The notes: a model not told the origin generated them from the letters alone. A stretch of DNA of 64,000 bases from Stachybotrys elegans (GCA_020746835.1 JAGPNK010000001.1:3906001-3970000), one strand, 5' to 3'; positions 46,445 to 58,573 are shown, counted from the first letter of the stretch. Numbers and translations are program-made.

Positions 46445-49431
46445 CTACACCGCGCACGAGCGAGGTCGCCAGTTCTCCTCGTACAATTGACTAATGAAGA
46501 AATAGTCTTTTGTGTAGTCGTTTTGAGCCTGCAGGTCCTTCCATCCTTGTCCTACAGGGCGAACGTTAGTTACATCTCAAGCTGCCGGTTCCATTGCAAG
46601 TGCTAGGTGGCCGCTTACGTTGTCGTTTCACACAGAGGCGGGTAGCGTGAACAAATTTGATCTGATCATCATTCAATGCTGCAATTGTACGCAGATCGTC
46701 ATCTTTGCACTCGTCTGAGAAGGGCCGCACTCCTTTGTTGGAATAATGGAAATGGGCAAGGAGAATGTTGCCGCCTAAGATTAACGCCAATTAGCGACTT
46801 TATTCGGGGCATAAAATAGAAAGGGGTGGACGCGGAGGGTTTTCTCCACAGAGGCTATCCGAAGAGAGAAGAGAGAAGATGCAAATGACGCGCGGCATTG
46901 GACGCTGTCTTACCCATATGGTACTCCTTCACTTTGTCCTCACGAGCATAACGACGCTGTGGCGCTTGCTGTCAGCAATGTCACACCGCTTCCACACTTG
47001 CGGTGTGTGTCGCGTGAACTTACTTTCATGCCGTGTTTCTGGGCATAGCTGGCATCATGCGCGGTGATCAAGGCCGCATTGTGCAGTAGCATAAAGTTGA
47101 CCAAATAAAGAAGCAGCCAGTTTGTAGCCTTGTTTTTGAGGTATACCTTCTGCAAGCGCTCGAGAAGCTCCCGCCGCAGCTTGGTCTGAATGTGGTGGAT
47201 TAGAATGACATCGAGCTGAGCCCCGAGCACTGGGGGGATCGGGATCATTCCATGATTAGGGTTAGACGAATCAAGAATGTCGCGAGGCATTCCCAGCGTC
47301 TCCTCGCCCACGATGAACCCCGAGGCGGTTGAATAACGAATCGAGGTCCACAGCCGGAACGCACAGCTGAGGAGGCTGAGAGCCTCGGATGGCGTCGATG
47401 CGCTCCTGCACATCTGCCAGGCATGCCTGTATGTCAGATGGATAAGCTCCCCGGGAGGCCCAATGAATTTGGGCATCGCATCGATCATCGAGTCGCAAAT
47501 GTACCGCTCGTAGGCCGCCTTGACCTCTTCCATGTTCATCAGAGCATAGGGCGGGATCGTGACTGATCGCTTGACGCCGTTGTCGTCCCATGTCCTCTCC
47601 AGCTTGTCTCCCTCCTGGGGCACGAACTCGCGAACCTTGAGCTCAAGCGCCTGCTTAGAGTAGCCCTCCGAGACTCGGATAACCTTGACTTCGGTAGAGG
47701 ACCAGACTTGGATCGAGTCCGAGATGTTGTAGCTCCATCGGCGGGTCCATTCGAAACCAGGGACCTGGCCGGGCTTGAACAGTTTGATGTCCGAGATCTT
47801 GAACCTCATGCAGGGGAAATGTCCCATCTTGGTCTTGAATACTCTCATGCAGGTGATGCAGTCTCCATCAGGTTGGTTGGGGTCGTACTCGCACTGTATA
47901 GATGGTACTGTCAGCCGAGACACTCCCGGCGGGCAATGTCACACTTACCCGTATTCGCTGCATTCTGCACCTCAGGCAAGAGCCGATCTTCCTCGTCTGT
48001 GCGGTTTGCTCTCGGAGTATAGCCTCCTTGAAAGGGCCACGCTTGCCAGTACGTGGGTTCGGTGAGATAGCACCAGCCTTGCTAGAATTGCCCAGGTATG
48101 GGATCACATCCCAATCACCCTCCTGCTTGATGCGACCCAGAATACCCGCTGGTATGATAGGTGTCCCCAGGGGCAGCACGCTCGTGATGACCTCGCCAGG
48201 CTGAGGTACCAGGGGAGTCATGAGAGCAGAAATACCAGCGTAGCCATTGCTAACCTGCACCATCGCTTCGCCCAGGGGAACCAGGGATTGCTCTTGGTGT
48301 ATCAGGACTGTAGCGGTTGACGGCGGCGGTGGTGGTGGCAATGGACCCTGACGGACAGGCCACAGTTCCTGTTTTGTGGGATGAACCGAGTTCGAAGCTC
48401 CCAACAGCTGAAGTTGTCTTGTATCTGCCTCGCCATAGTCATTATATTCGTTGTAGGGGCCTGCCTGAGGAACAACACGGTCCTGGATAGGGTAAACCAT
48501 GGGCAAAGGAGGAGCAGAGTATGCAGGGGGGGATACCCAGTCTCAGCCTTGGGTTGATAGGGGTCCGCCTTTGATGTCATCTTTTCCGCTACATGGAGAT
48601 TGCCAGGGGTAAGAGCCAGGAGTGATGCTTCGGGCAACTGCTGATACCCTGGAGGAATAACAAAATTCAGGTCAGCGACAGCGTTTGAGAAGAAAGTTTA
48701 TCGGTGGTGTGTAGGTAGTACAAATATTGAAAGACGACAAGGTTACCTACCTCCGCGGCCCGACTGCTCTTGGTCAAACCCGCAGCATGGAGAGAAGAGA
48801 AAGCTAAGGCTCGCCATCGATCTAGCGATTGGTGACGCGAGGGTGGAAGAGCCAGCTCCATTGTGTTCATAGGTCTGGAGGTGGAACGACTGGTTGTAAT
48901 CAGGCCGCTGGTAGGGCGTTCCTGCGTGATGCTCGTAGGAAGAAAATGTAGAGTACGGCATGCTGGATTCTTCAGAGCCGTCAACTCTCCTTCGTTTCTG
49001 GACAATATCCAAATCAAAGACAGCGGGGTACTGGAAGCCAGACGCCCAGCTTTGATATGACTCGGCTGGTGGATGTGATACAGGAAGCCCAAGAGCACCT
49101 GTACTGTATTCGTCGCTGGTGGTGAAAGTATAAGAACAAGATGATACGGGGATGTCGTACTCATCCGAGCGCAGTCTCTTGGGACTGGGATAGAATTCCT
49201 ATAAACGACTTAACAGGGCGCACAGATCTCAGAGCAGAGTAGGGCTTGATTGTCATGCGGTAAGAGGCGAACAAAGGAGGGTTGGGCAGCTGTGCAATGG
49301 GAAACTGTTTTGTATAACCAACAATGGCCCACGAGGCTTGAGTAGGGGCAAGCGGAAGGGAACGGGGAGGCATGCCGGTGATATATCTCATGTGGGTTGC
49401 CGTAGACCGGAGGCAAGGGTGCACTTACCAT
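46445..49431 (-). CDS. Zinc-cluster (Zn2Cys6-like) transcriptional regulator
   Basis: Eight coding exons (49431-49429, 49198-48747, 48648-48593, 48541-47949, 47893-47024, 46956-46914, 46774-46619, 46551-46445) give 759 residues. The first coding exon is just the ATG, followed directly by GTAAGT; the second starts EFYPSPKRLRSDEYD. The N-terminal ~300 residues are Pro/Gln/Tyr-rich and disordered. A basic stretch (RTGKRGPFKEAILREQTAQ) precedes the zinc cluster, Cys359, 362, 369, 380, 383 and 396. The spacing is CX2CX6CX10CX2CX12C, with a last loop longer than in classical GAL4-type clusters. It is followed by a conserved block (LFKPGQVPGFEWTRRW) and a helical C-terminus. It is presumably nuclear. 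Exons 4-8 are well supported by phase. The exon 2/3 and 3/4 junctions (introns 48649-48746 and 48542-48592) are the less certain part. Confidence 0.82.
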
Positions 49432-52400
49432 GATGACAACAGCGGGACAAGACCGCGTACGAACCGGTGTGCAAGGAGATGGCTGAAGGATGGATGCCGA
49501 ACCAGCACGTGAGTGGTCTAGAGCGACGGCATGGATGGATGGACAGCGGAGAGGATGAGTGAGCGACGCCCGGCTCCGCGCACGAGGTAGGGCATAAGCA
49601 AGGTGTGTGGTGTCGAGCACAGGCTGGTGCTAAGATGAGGCGATACAAGCATCTCCCGAGGGCGCGACTAATGAAGTTTGACGCTCGCCGCTCGCCGCTC
49701 GTCTCAAGGCAATGTCAAGGTGCTTCGCAGAAGAGGGGTGTTCCCCCAAAGGTGGTAGACGGCAGGCGGCAGGCACGGGGTGAGATGGTGGACTGAGTAC
49801 AGCATCCGGGGGAGGGGGAGGAAAGGTAGCCAAGGGTTCGAATGTGACTCGCGGCGCAAATGCGAGTCTGCTGTCAGAGACGTCGCGGCAGCCGGGACGG
49901 TCCAGTCGATTTGCCCGAGGAAGCAGCTGGGGTGTTTCACGACGCCGCCAGGCGGAATTGAGGGGGGGAGCTCAAGCTACCAACCACGATCTTCCTGACT
50001 CTCGTACAAGGCGTTCAAGAGATCCCAGCGGCGGCACGTTAGGAGCGTGAGATCGTCCCGAAAGCGGCTGCTAAGACCTGGTAGCAGCGGAAGCCAGGGT
50101 AGGAGTCGGATGGAATGGACAGTATGTAGTGATGAGGAGAAAGGCGCACCCTCGGTAGGGATCACGGCCTTTCTGTGCCCAGTATATGACCGGTCTGGGA
50201 GTTTAAGAAGCAACGAGCGCAACAGGCCCAGTGATGATCCTAGATTGATTTCTGGGCCAGGGTAGGTTTGGGCAGGGGGCATCAAGATGGGCACCCTCAT
50301 TTGTCCACAGGAGCCATCCTTATTAGCCGCAAGGATACAAATACAACCGTTCCATCCCATCCCATCCCATCGGGGCAACCAACAACCGAAGCCCCTCACC
50401 GGTCACAGTCGCTCGCAGTAAAAGTGGATGAGTAGCCGTCAGCACCGCGATGCATGCACGATGTTCCTTGGGCAATAATTGAATCAGCAGCGCGTGTAAT
50501 ATATGATATGCATTGATAAACGTGCCGTGGGGGGGAGAGGAACGTGGTGGCGTCTGGCAAAGCGTCGCACAATGAGAAGCAGGCCCAGAGCTTGAGGCTG
50601 GATATGAGGCAACCTGGGTCATGAGATGGTCACACGCTAGCACGCGGGGTTTGGGCCACGATAACGACGGAGATGAAAAGTGAGGCGACTTGTGATCCAT
50701 GCCAAAAGCAAGCAATGGCAACGTGGTCCACAGGCATGTGCATGGATGGGCACGCAGATGGTGCCGGAGACGGCTGGAGCTCGATCGAGGTTGACCAATC
50801 CAGGGTCAGGGCGACGACCAGGATCAGCATCACCAACAGTTTATCCTGCAAGCCAGCCAGGACCTATCTCGGCAGAATCGGTGGCTGAAGCAGAGGCGCT
50901 TCACGGTCGGTCTCTGCCAGCCGGCAGGCTGACGTGTTGGCCCAGCGCCGAGTTGGGCGCATTACAGGCAAGGTTGGGCGGGCTTCGGCTCGAGCGCCTG
51001 CCTAGGAGGGTATTCGAGAAGGGTCGTGGATGCTACCATGCAGCTGGATGGGGGTAACAGGCCAGGATGACTTGCTTGGGCGGTGGTGATGGACGACGTA
51101 TGTATGCAGAGTGACAATGTCCAGACAATCGGCGCGGGGACCGGTGAGCCAAGAGAGCCAATGCGAGTGCTCTGCACATCATGACCACAGCCATGGCGTA
51201 GAGGGCGTGGTGGAGGCGGCTCCAGTTGGAGAAGTTCAATTGTCGCTTTCGTGGTGGTTGTGGGTGAGATGATGACAGGCAGGGCGACGGCATCATGGTC
51301 ACGAGGATGCTGCAGCCAGACCCGACGACAGGAAGCAGCAGCAACAGCTAGGGATATCGGCCGCTCATGTGGCCTCGTCTGCGATTAGAGTCGGGTTTCG
51401 ATTCGCCAGATGTCTGTCCACGGCGTCTCGCTCATGCATTGCCTACCAGCTAACACGTCAGATGGCAATGGCAAGAAGTGGAGTGGGGAGGAAAAGATGA
51501 ATGAATTAAGCTGGTCCCACTGTCCAGAGGTGGGACTCACGATATGTGCAGGTACAGGTACTAAGTAGGCACCCTCATGTGTGGGGTGGCACTTTCCCTC
51601 CTTTCCGTTTAAATCCACGGAGTGCTTTCCTTACCTTACCTAGCCCAAATGTATGCCTGGGTAGCGTAGCATAGCCAAAAAGCAGCAGCTAAGCTTATAC
51701 TTTACTGCCAGCCTTCTTTTGAGTACTATCCTTGTGCTAAAACTGCAAAAGGCAGGAACCTTTCTATGATTTGCAGAGTACTACTAACTAAACTTACTTA
51801 GTAGTAGTATTACGTCGTATGTAGGTAATGAGATGAACCCCTTGGACGGACTGACGAGAGCGGAGAATCCCCCACATCCCCTTCATCCATGCTTGTCGCA
51901 ATGTGAGATAAGCTACTAACATGGTATCAGTAGCCTGGGGGCACGGGCCGCGCACCAGCTATCAAGCCGTCCGTCCCATTGTTAGCCACCCCAGCTTCAA
52001 GGTTGTCCCAGCCTGAATGCGTTCTGGTCCCTCCTAAGCTCGGGATCACCCGTCAACCGCCACCATGATCATCCCGTTGCCTCGTCGCTTCGGCCAGAGG
52101 TGCTTTGAGCCAGGCGCCTCACCTTATCGTCAGGAAATCGAGTGGTCACGCCGTCGCTTTGCTGCACTATCTCGGACTGCAATGTCACCGTAGGTACAGG
52201 CTATGTCGTAACGATGCGTTGACATGCTCGAGACCCCATCGACACGTGGTCCACCCACGCTACGAGTTGCTATGTAGTCACGACCCAGGTGGCTCTACTC
52301 CGTAGAACGGGCTAAGATGTGACAACTGCCGACGATCCAAGTCAGTCTGGACGTGCAACTTGTCTCCCACGGCGATGCCGGTTGTCATGACCTCGGATCT

Positions 52401-53945
52401 GCAAGTGTGGCATACCTAGTGGGCGAAGTAAGCAACACATTTCCTAGGATCACGTCACTACAAGGAGCCGTTACACTGCGGCTGCGTTATCGGCGAGGCC
52501 AAGTCATCCTTGGTTCTCTCCGTCAACCTGGTCTGCCTTTTGCAACTGCTCAAAAGGCTTGTCTGTGGCAAGACGGTGGTGGAGTGTAGATGCAAGGTCA
52601 TTCTGCCAATGGCGCTTGTGGCCGACGGATATTCGGACAAGCCAGTTCTTCACATCTCTCGACAGGGCATGGGTGGCATTAACTTGCACATCAGATCCAA
52701 GGCGCCAGGCAATGCCATGTTGAGAGCCAAGACTCTGGACTATAACACCACTGGCTATACTCGACATGTCCTCTTCACTTGTAATCCCGTCTTGGAAGGT
52801 AAGCAGACCCTCGATGAGATGTGGAAAAGGATGCCACCTAACCGAAGGATGTGTCTGTCAGCCGGCCCGAGCATCCTCCCTTGGTCAATCAACATGGCAC
52901 AGACAAGATCTGCTGACCCTGGCTCTCTGTGGGAATCTTGTTTCTTGAGCATCTGCGGGGGGGCGCTGCCCACAGGCCTCGGCATGATAGCCGAGTCCCT
53001 TGTGTACACTTCGAATACAAGTTTCCTCTTTCCCCTTTGCCCGAATTTATAAGGTCGTTGTCCTGCATTCTTATAGCTGTCGGGGCTCCCTCGACAGACC
53101 CCGGAAATTCACCTAGGCTACATGGTCAGCCCAGGGCTAGTCGCCATGTCTCGGGGACATCGTCCTGGTAGGTAGACTAAGGCGTCGGATAGGGACACAA
53201 AGTAAGTTACTGCTGTCTCGCTTTTCCAAGTATAATAATTCACCTGCTAATCCTCACCAGGTAGCCGATCCCCATTGCCCATGGCACCTATTACGATGTA
53301 GGATGCTGGCTTTTCCACCTGGGTGATCGCCAATGAGTCGAGACCGTACCTGTACCGCGTTTTCTTGGAAAACACGGCGTGGACTTGGCACAGCCGAAAT
53401 CACCTCAGCTTCTGGCTTGGAGCTAATGGGCGCGTCGACAGATACGAGTCGTGTTTTTTTTTTTTTTGTGTTGCTTTTCCCCCTTCCCTTCCCCCTGGGC
53501 AGCTCCCGATGCTCGTGTTCGGGGTCGCTCGTCTAGATCGGTGGCACCTTCCCTGATCCCTTCCACCATGGCAAGACCACTCCGACCTGAACGGCAACTT
53601 GCATACGAGCTGCCACCTACGCCATACATAGACACCTGATACGCAGCAGGCAGTAGAAAAAAGCAAATATATCATCTCTCATGCCTGCCCGCGCAGCTTG
53701 ATCATGTGATTAAAACCTACTAGCAGGTGCTCATACTCGCACAAATTCTGCTCAATTTCCCAGCTGTCACGTCTGCCTTCTCACAGTGCACTTCGCGTCG
53801 TGGCGCGATCCTGTTTCAACCCGGTGGCTCTGCGAATAGAGCGCCCGCCATCGCTTTGGATCCTCCTGGCTTCCAGTTATCTACCGTCATTTTCTCACCG
53901 TTGCCATCCTTTCGGTCCGCCCCGCGAACGAAACGGAGTGTCACC
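49432..53945. other. Intergenic 4.5-kb region
   Basis: The left part is the promoter and untranslated leader of the zinc-cluster gene; the last ~200 nt are a C/T-rich leader for the kinase-like gene. A CCCAT repeat lies at 50351-50371, and short direct motifs such as TACCTTACCTAG occur at 51630-51645. One plus-strand frame at 52510-53052 has no conserved feature. No gene or RNA is supported. Confidence 0.5.
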
Positions 53946-55655
53946 ATGGAGCTCAGCGACAGAGCTATCGACAGGGTCATACATCCGACGGCGGCGTTCC
54001 CTTCTGTGGTCACAACGCCTTCCGTCCAAGAAGAGCCCGATTCGTGGCTCAACTCACCGTTGAACCCGAAGAACCGCATCGATAGCCTTGATGTCCTTGA
54101 GAAGCCTCTGTGGAGAATCGACGGATGCACCGCGTTCGGAACCCAGTTCTACGCAGTTCCGGTCTACATGGCCCCCCTTGCTCCTCTCCGAGTAGATCTC
54201 TTCATCCCTAGCCATTCAGATGTGCCCAAGCATCTTCGAGGGGTTCTCGACCTTGACGTGGCCTTCCACACAAGAAGCGCCAAACGTATTGCGCACCTTG
54301 GAATCACCCGGCACCTGCTGCGACTTCTCCAAAGCTGGACCATACAAGGTTCATTCTCAGCACAACAGTACGCAAGACTTTCATGGGGCACACGGATTGT
54401 CCTTGACAAGCTTTCGACAAGAGTTGAGGACTGTGGGCTCCGCGTCAGTCGTCAGCATCAAGTTGAGATGCAGCTTCTCTCTCTGGAATCTCTGCGACAC
54501 AAATGGCCGGACGTGACCTTCCCCCCTACCTTGAACATCCATGAGCTTGAATACGTTTCTCAGATACACGACAGTGTTTCCCTTGTGAGATACGGAGGTC
54601 AAAGCTGGATCTTTAAAGCCATCACAAGTCATACACGATTCATGTATCACGAACTCAGAAATCTTCTCACAGTACCCCCTCATCAGAATATCATCTCACG
54701 ACCAGTCCATCTTGTGACGAAACCTTGTGGCTTCGGTGGAAAGACAGGAGTGTTGGGGTTTATGCTCGAGTACCACAGCCGCGGCAGCGTGCGAGATTTG
54801 ATTCCATTCTACAGACTTCACAACTTGACAACTCTGGCGGACGAGGTCAAATGGTCTTATCAGCTCGCATCTGCGCTGCTGCACCTGCGAGAGACTAGCG
54901 ACATATTCTACCCTGATCTCCGGCTGGACAATATTGTCCTTACGGATTCGGGCGATGTCGTCATGGTGGACTTTGAGCAGCGTGGTGTCTGGTGCGAGTT
55001 CGCCGCTCCTGAGGTCAACGCCATTGATTACATGCGCCTGGTTGCAACTTCTAAGGATATATCAGAAGAAAACAAGGCCAGATATGCCAACATCCTGGGC
55101 GGGCTCCTGCCCAACTGGGAAGACAAGGAGAAGAATGTCACGTACTCTATGACGGCGAACGGGTATAACACTCCGTGGAGCTGCCTGACAGCAAAGGAAC
55201 AAGAGGCATGCGAGGTCTATATGCTCGGAAGGGTACTCTGGTGCATATTCGAGGCACAAAGTGCCCCTCAAAAGGCTGCGGTGTGGGTTTCGTATCTCTG
55301 GGAACCAGCCCATGAGTTCCCACTCTACACCCGGACACCGAAACCTATGAGAGACTTGATTAACAACTGTACAAAAGGCAGAAAAGTCGGCTTGAGTCAT
55401 CTCATTGTCCGAGAGAAAGATAAGCTAGTGCTCAGTGGCTTGGACACAACAATAGAGTCGACCCCCCAACAAGTTCAAGACGAGGCGCAGGCCTGGTGGC
55501 TGAATGAGCTGGACTTGTCTGAGAGATGGATCGAGAGGAGGTCTGAGGGACTCCAGAACGGAACATGGAACCAAAATTACTACAATCGACCAACTCTGGC
55601 AGAAGTACGTAACACCATTAGGGCGTTTGCTGTTGAAATTGGCCTTGCAGTCTAG
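53946..55655 (+). CDS. Fungal atypical protein-kinase-like protein
   Basis: This is an intronless gene of 569 residues from the ATG in a strong context (TCACCATGG). The frame is open ~70 codons upstream but without another ATG. The N-terminal ~190 residues (IDGCTAFGTQFYAVPVYMA onward) are a fungal-specific extension of unknown function. A kinase fold follows. Lys224 (WIFKAIT) is the beta-3 lysine. Glu236 (YHELRNLL) is the helix-C partner. The catalytic loop is YPDLRLDNIVL with Asp324 and Asn329, and the metal-binding loop is VDFEQRG with Asp342 but Glu344 in place of the DFG glycine. No glycine-rich loop is seen (SLVRYGGQS). Most catalytic residues remain, so activity is possible but not assured. 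The closing APEVNAIDY resembles an APE motif. The partner and pathway are unknown. Confidence 0.88.
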   Translation: MELSDRAIDRVIHPTAAFPSVVTTPSVQEEPDSWLNSPLNPKNRIDSLDVLEKPLWRIDGCTAFGTQFYAVPVYMAPLAPLRVDLFIPSHSDVPKHLRGVLDLDVAFHTRSAKRIAHLGITRHLLRLLQSWTIQGSFSAQQYARLSWGTRIVLDKLSTRVEDCGLRVSRQHQVEMQLLSLESLRHKWPDVTFPPTLNIHELEYVSQIHDSVSLVRYGGQSWIFKAITSHTRFMYHELRNLLTVPPHQNIISRPVHLVTKPCGFGGKTGVLGFMLEYHSRGSVRDLIPFYRLHNLTTLADEVKWSYQLASALLHLRETSDIFYPDLRLDNIVLTDSGDVVMVDFEQRGVWCEFAAPEVNAIDYMRLVATSKDISEENKARYANILGGLLPNWEDKEKNVTYSMTANGYNTPWSCLTAKEQEACEVYMLGRVLWCIFEAQSAPQKAAVWVSYLWEPAHEFPLYTRTPKPMRDLINNCTKGRKVGLSHLIVREKDKLVLSGLDTTIESTPQQVQDEAQAWWLNELDLSERWIERRSEGLQNGTWNQNYYNRPTLAEVRNTIRAFAVEIGLAV

Positions 55656-56081
55656 AGCCCACCGCTCGGCCTACGGAAGTGAGGGCATGGACGACCAGAT
55701 AACGGAATCACAGCGATATGAAGTCACAGGAAGGAAGGGTTCACGGGATAATGCCTGCTGGTTCTCAGTTTAACATCTTGATTGCTTCCAATCTTGTTTT
55801 CTTCTAGTTTTTGTTATGCGGTTAATACACGAGGCCGCCATTTCTTGTTCTTAGCTTTATATGGCGTGTCCAGTAAATGTCGATTCCTGCTCGACGCTGT
55901 CGCCAGACTGAGTATTTCTAAGTGCTGTTATGGTTCAAAGGAGGCACTCAATGCCTTTCCAACTAGTAGCCGTGCCTGCCGGCTTCGTGTGAGGGATTGA
56001 TTAGGAAATAATATTCATAAGACAAGGTAAGGAAGGGGAGGCGGGTTGATATGCAGAGAGAAGGCGGGTACGAGGTAGTGC
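55656..56081. other. Short intergenic region between convergent genes
   Basis: 3' flanks only; nothing else was seen. Confidence 0.5.
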
Positions 56082-57503
56082 TCATTTCATCCTCTTGGGT
56101 CCGCGACTCCGGCTTTCCGATTCTAGTGGTCGCTTGAGGCTTGATCCAGCCGACGAAGTGCGCAGCCTGCTGATCAGGTCGTCAAACTTTCTGCAATACG
56201 AAGCCGGGGCGCCCAGGGGGCCCAGCTTCCTGCGGATATCATCCAGGCTGTGGAGGAACTGGCTCGCCGCCGAACGGATGACTCCAAGCTCCGCAATGAC
56301 GAAGTCCTGGTCCAGGTCGCCGATGAGGCGCTGGTAGAGATTTCGATCGCCTCGGGTCTCGCCCGGGTGTGCGTCGCGGTTTCGTGATACGACGGCCGAA
56401 AGGATGTGTACGAGGGCGCGGGCGGCGCATATGGCCTCGCGGGGCAGCAGGGGCCTGTCTCGGCTGAATATGGCGGAGCGGATGAGGTAGACGCAGCCGA
56501 CCAGGTGGGTGGCTGCCCAGGCCACGGTTGGGGGAGACTCGGCCGAGGAGGCAGAAGGCGCGTCGGCAGAGGAGGTGGCTGGAGATTGTGCTGATAGAGC
56601 GTCGAGATCGCGAAGGACGTGGTCGACACGTTGGGATAGCTTACGGAAAGGGTCCTTGATGGGGTGGGAGGATCGCGACAGGGAGAGGAAGTATTGGAAG
56701 AAGTGGTGGTTGTCCAGCAACATGCGAAAGATGGTGTGGTCGAGATCGTCGCGCTTGATTACACGCTTGCTCGGAGAAGGGTTGGTGAAGATATCGGGGC
56801 GAAAATCCTCTGGTTGCGCAGCATACACTGAGGAGAGAAGCTCCCGAGACTCGAGAACGCGCTGGGCGTCCAGCTCGTCATTGGCGCCCGGGTCTGCGAC
56901 CTGGCAGTGCAGCCCATCGGCGAGGATATCGAGATGATGGTCGGCCACACGGCTAAAGGGGTCGCCCATTTCTGCGGCGAAGCCCTCGGGCGTCATTGTA
57001 AAGGGTTTTGAATTGTCATTCTGGTAGTTGGTCTGCTTGAATATCTGGTCCAGCAGCCGGATGAGGTGGGTGCAGGGGCCGTCGTATGTCTTCCCGCAGG
57101 TACATGTGAGGCGGGGAGAAGCATCCGCAGGGCCCGAGGACGCCTTGATGCGTATGACACGGGTGGCCAGCTCCGTCATCTGGAAGGCGTAGGTGTTGTC
57201 GACGAGGCGGCAGAGCTCGAGGGCAACCGGGGCCGGGTCGTCAAAGGCGTCACGCACGATTTGCTTGGATTCCTGGGGAAGATTGTCCAGACGGTAGAGG
57301 AGCTTTGTGGGGGACCTGACGAGGTCTGGATCCTCGTCCTCGAAGGAGGATCCATCGGACTCGTCGTCCGAGTCTGAGCTCGACTTGCCATCGTCGTAGT
57401 ACTGTGTAGGATAGGGCGGCGAGACTTGACGAGCCATGGAGCGGGTCGTGGGCGCCATTGTCTCGAGTGATAGCTTGCTCATGAGGACTATGGGTGCCGA
57501 CAT
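56082..57503 (-). CDS. SWIM-type zinc-binding nuclear protein (hypothetical)
   Basis: A single exon of 473 residues from ATG 57503 (MSAPIVLMSK). The ATG at 57458 (MAPTTRSMAR, better context) would give 458 residues. An acidic Ser/Asp-rich stretch (SSSDSDDESDGSSFEDEDPD) lies near residues 40-60. A helical region then leads to Cys134-x-Cys136-x7-Cys144-x-His146 (CTCGKTYDGPCTH), which fits the SWIM pattern CxC..CxH of zinc-binding, protein- or nucleic-acid-interacting modules. The remainder is mostly helical (FRMLLDNHHFFQYFLSLS, GCVYLIRSAIF, ICAARALVHILSAVVS) with a Ser/Ala-rich linker. The end, SRGPKRMK, is basic and could be a nuclear localisation signal. I do not recognise a named family. The role is unknown. 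Confidence 0.78.
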   Translation of the reverse strand: MSAPIVLMSKLSLETMAPTTRSMARQVSPPYPTQYYDDGKSSSDSDDESDGSSFEDEDPDLVRSPTKLLYRLDNLPQESKQIVRDAFDDPAPVALELCRLVDNTYAFQMTELATRVIRIKASSGPADASPRLTCTCGKTYDGPCTHLIRLLDQIFKQTNYQNDNSKPFTMTPEGFAAEMGDPFSRVADHHLDILADGLHCQVADPGANDELDAQRVLESRELLSSVYAAQPEDFRPDIFTNPSPSKRVIKRDDLDHTIFRMLLDNHHFFQYFLSLSRSSHPIKDPFRKLSQRVDHVLRDLDALSAQSPATSSADAPSASSAESPPTVAWAATHLVGCVYLIRSAIFSRDRPLLPREAICAARALVHILSAVVSRNRDAHPGETRGDRNLYQRLIGDLDQDFVIAELGVIRSAASQFLHSLDDIRRKLGPLGAPASYCRKFDDLISRLRTSSAGSSLKRPLESESRSRGPKRMK

Positions 57504-58573
57504 CTGGGGATATGAGGACGGGTAAGGAACTCGAGGGGAGAAGAACGGAAAGAGGGAGAGAGAAAAAAGAAAGCAAGCCAGGGACAAGAAACTCTAGCCC
57601 ATAACGACCCGGAAGAAGAAGGTCGAGTGAATGTATGAGGGTAGGAGGCATTATATACCTAGCACTGCAAGCCGTGAGTATCAAGCTCCAAGGGTGTAGA
57701 TTGTGGTCGGTCGACTTACTCACACCCTTCTTCAGCCGCGAGCACCAACAGCAGGACTGGTTGGTTAAGCACGAAAGACAAGGGTCGAAGATGAAGATGG
57801 GGAACCAAGGGGAAGGGGCGGCAGAGAAGCGAATAGGACGACGAGATGCCACACCACGCACCTTGGGGTTCCCCCCGGGAGGGAGGGAGGGGGGGAGGGG
57901 GCCTGTCGAGGGAACGAAGAAACACCAAGTGCCGCTTCTCGCTGAGAGAGCCCCATGATGATGACTCCGAGATAGACAAGACGAGACCCAAACTCGGCGC
58001 CACCTTAGTAGCGAGGGTCTGTTGCCTGCGGCAGGACGCCGGTCTGGCGAGCTGCAGCATTGGGGGATCCTCCTGTGCGTCCATTTGGAGCTGGGAGGGG
58101 TGTTTAAAGCGGACGGGCAGGGGGGGGCTTAAAGGAGGAGTGGTGGTGTTGAGGATGACGATGATGATGGCCTCAATTGGGGTCCAGCTTATTTTGGTCG
58201 TCCACGCCTCATGGCATAGATGAATCGGGAATGGGATTGCATGAAAGTTTGTCTGTTGTTTCTCTTCTTCTTATTATTTTTTTTTAACATGATAAGAAGA
58301 AGAAGATGCAATCCCTCATTTTGCACACGAAGCAGACCCCCTTCGCTTCATCACATCCAACACCACCCACCAGGCGTACAATCCGGCTTCCGCTTCCACT
58401 TCCACTTCCACTTCGATCCCCTCCATGCCCTGTATCGCGCCAAAGGCGATCCCCGTTGTCGGGCCCGAACAAATGGAATGGGTGGGTGGATGGACTGCTG
58501 TCCCTCTCTCTGGGCGGCCCGTTTTGGAGGCCCGGCATGGGCTGAGCCACAATCTCACCACCTCGACCTCCCG

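Noticed and set aside
52510..53052. 180-codon open frame on the plus strand
   Set aside because: No conserved motif, mixed composition and a non-ATG first codon; possible by chance in intergenic DNA.
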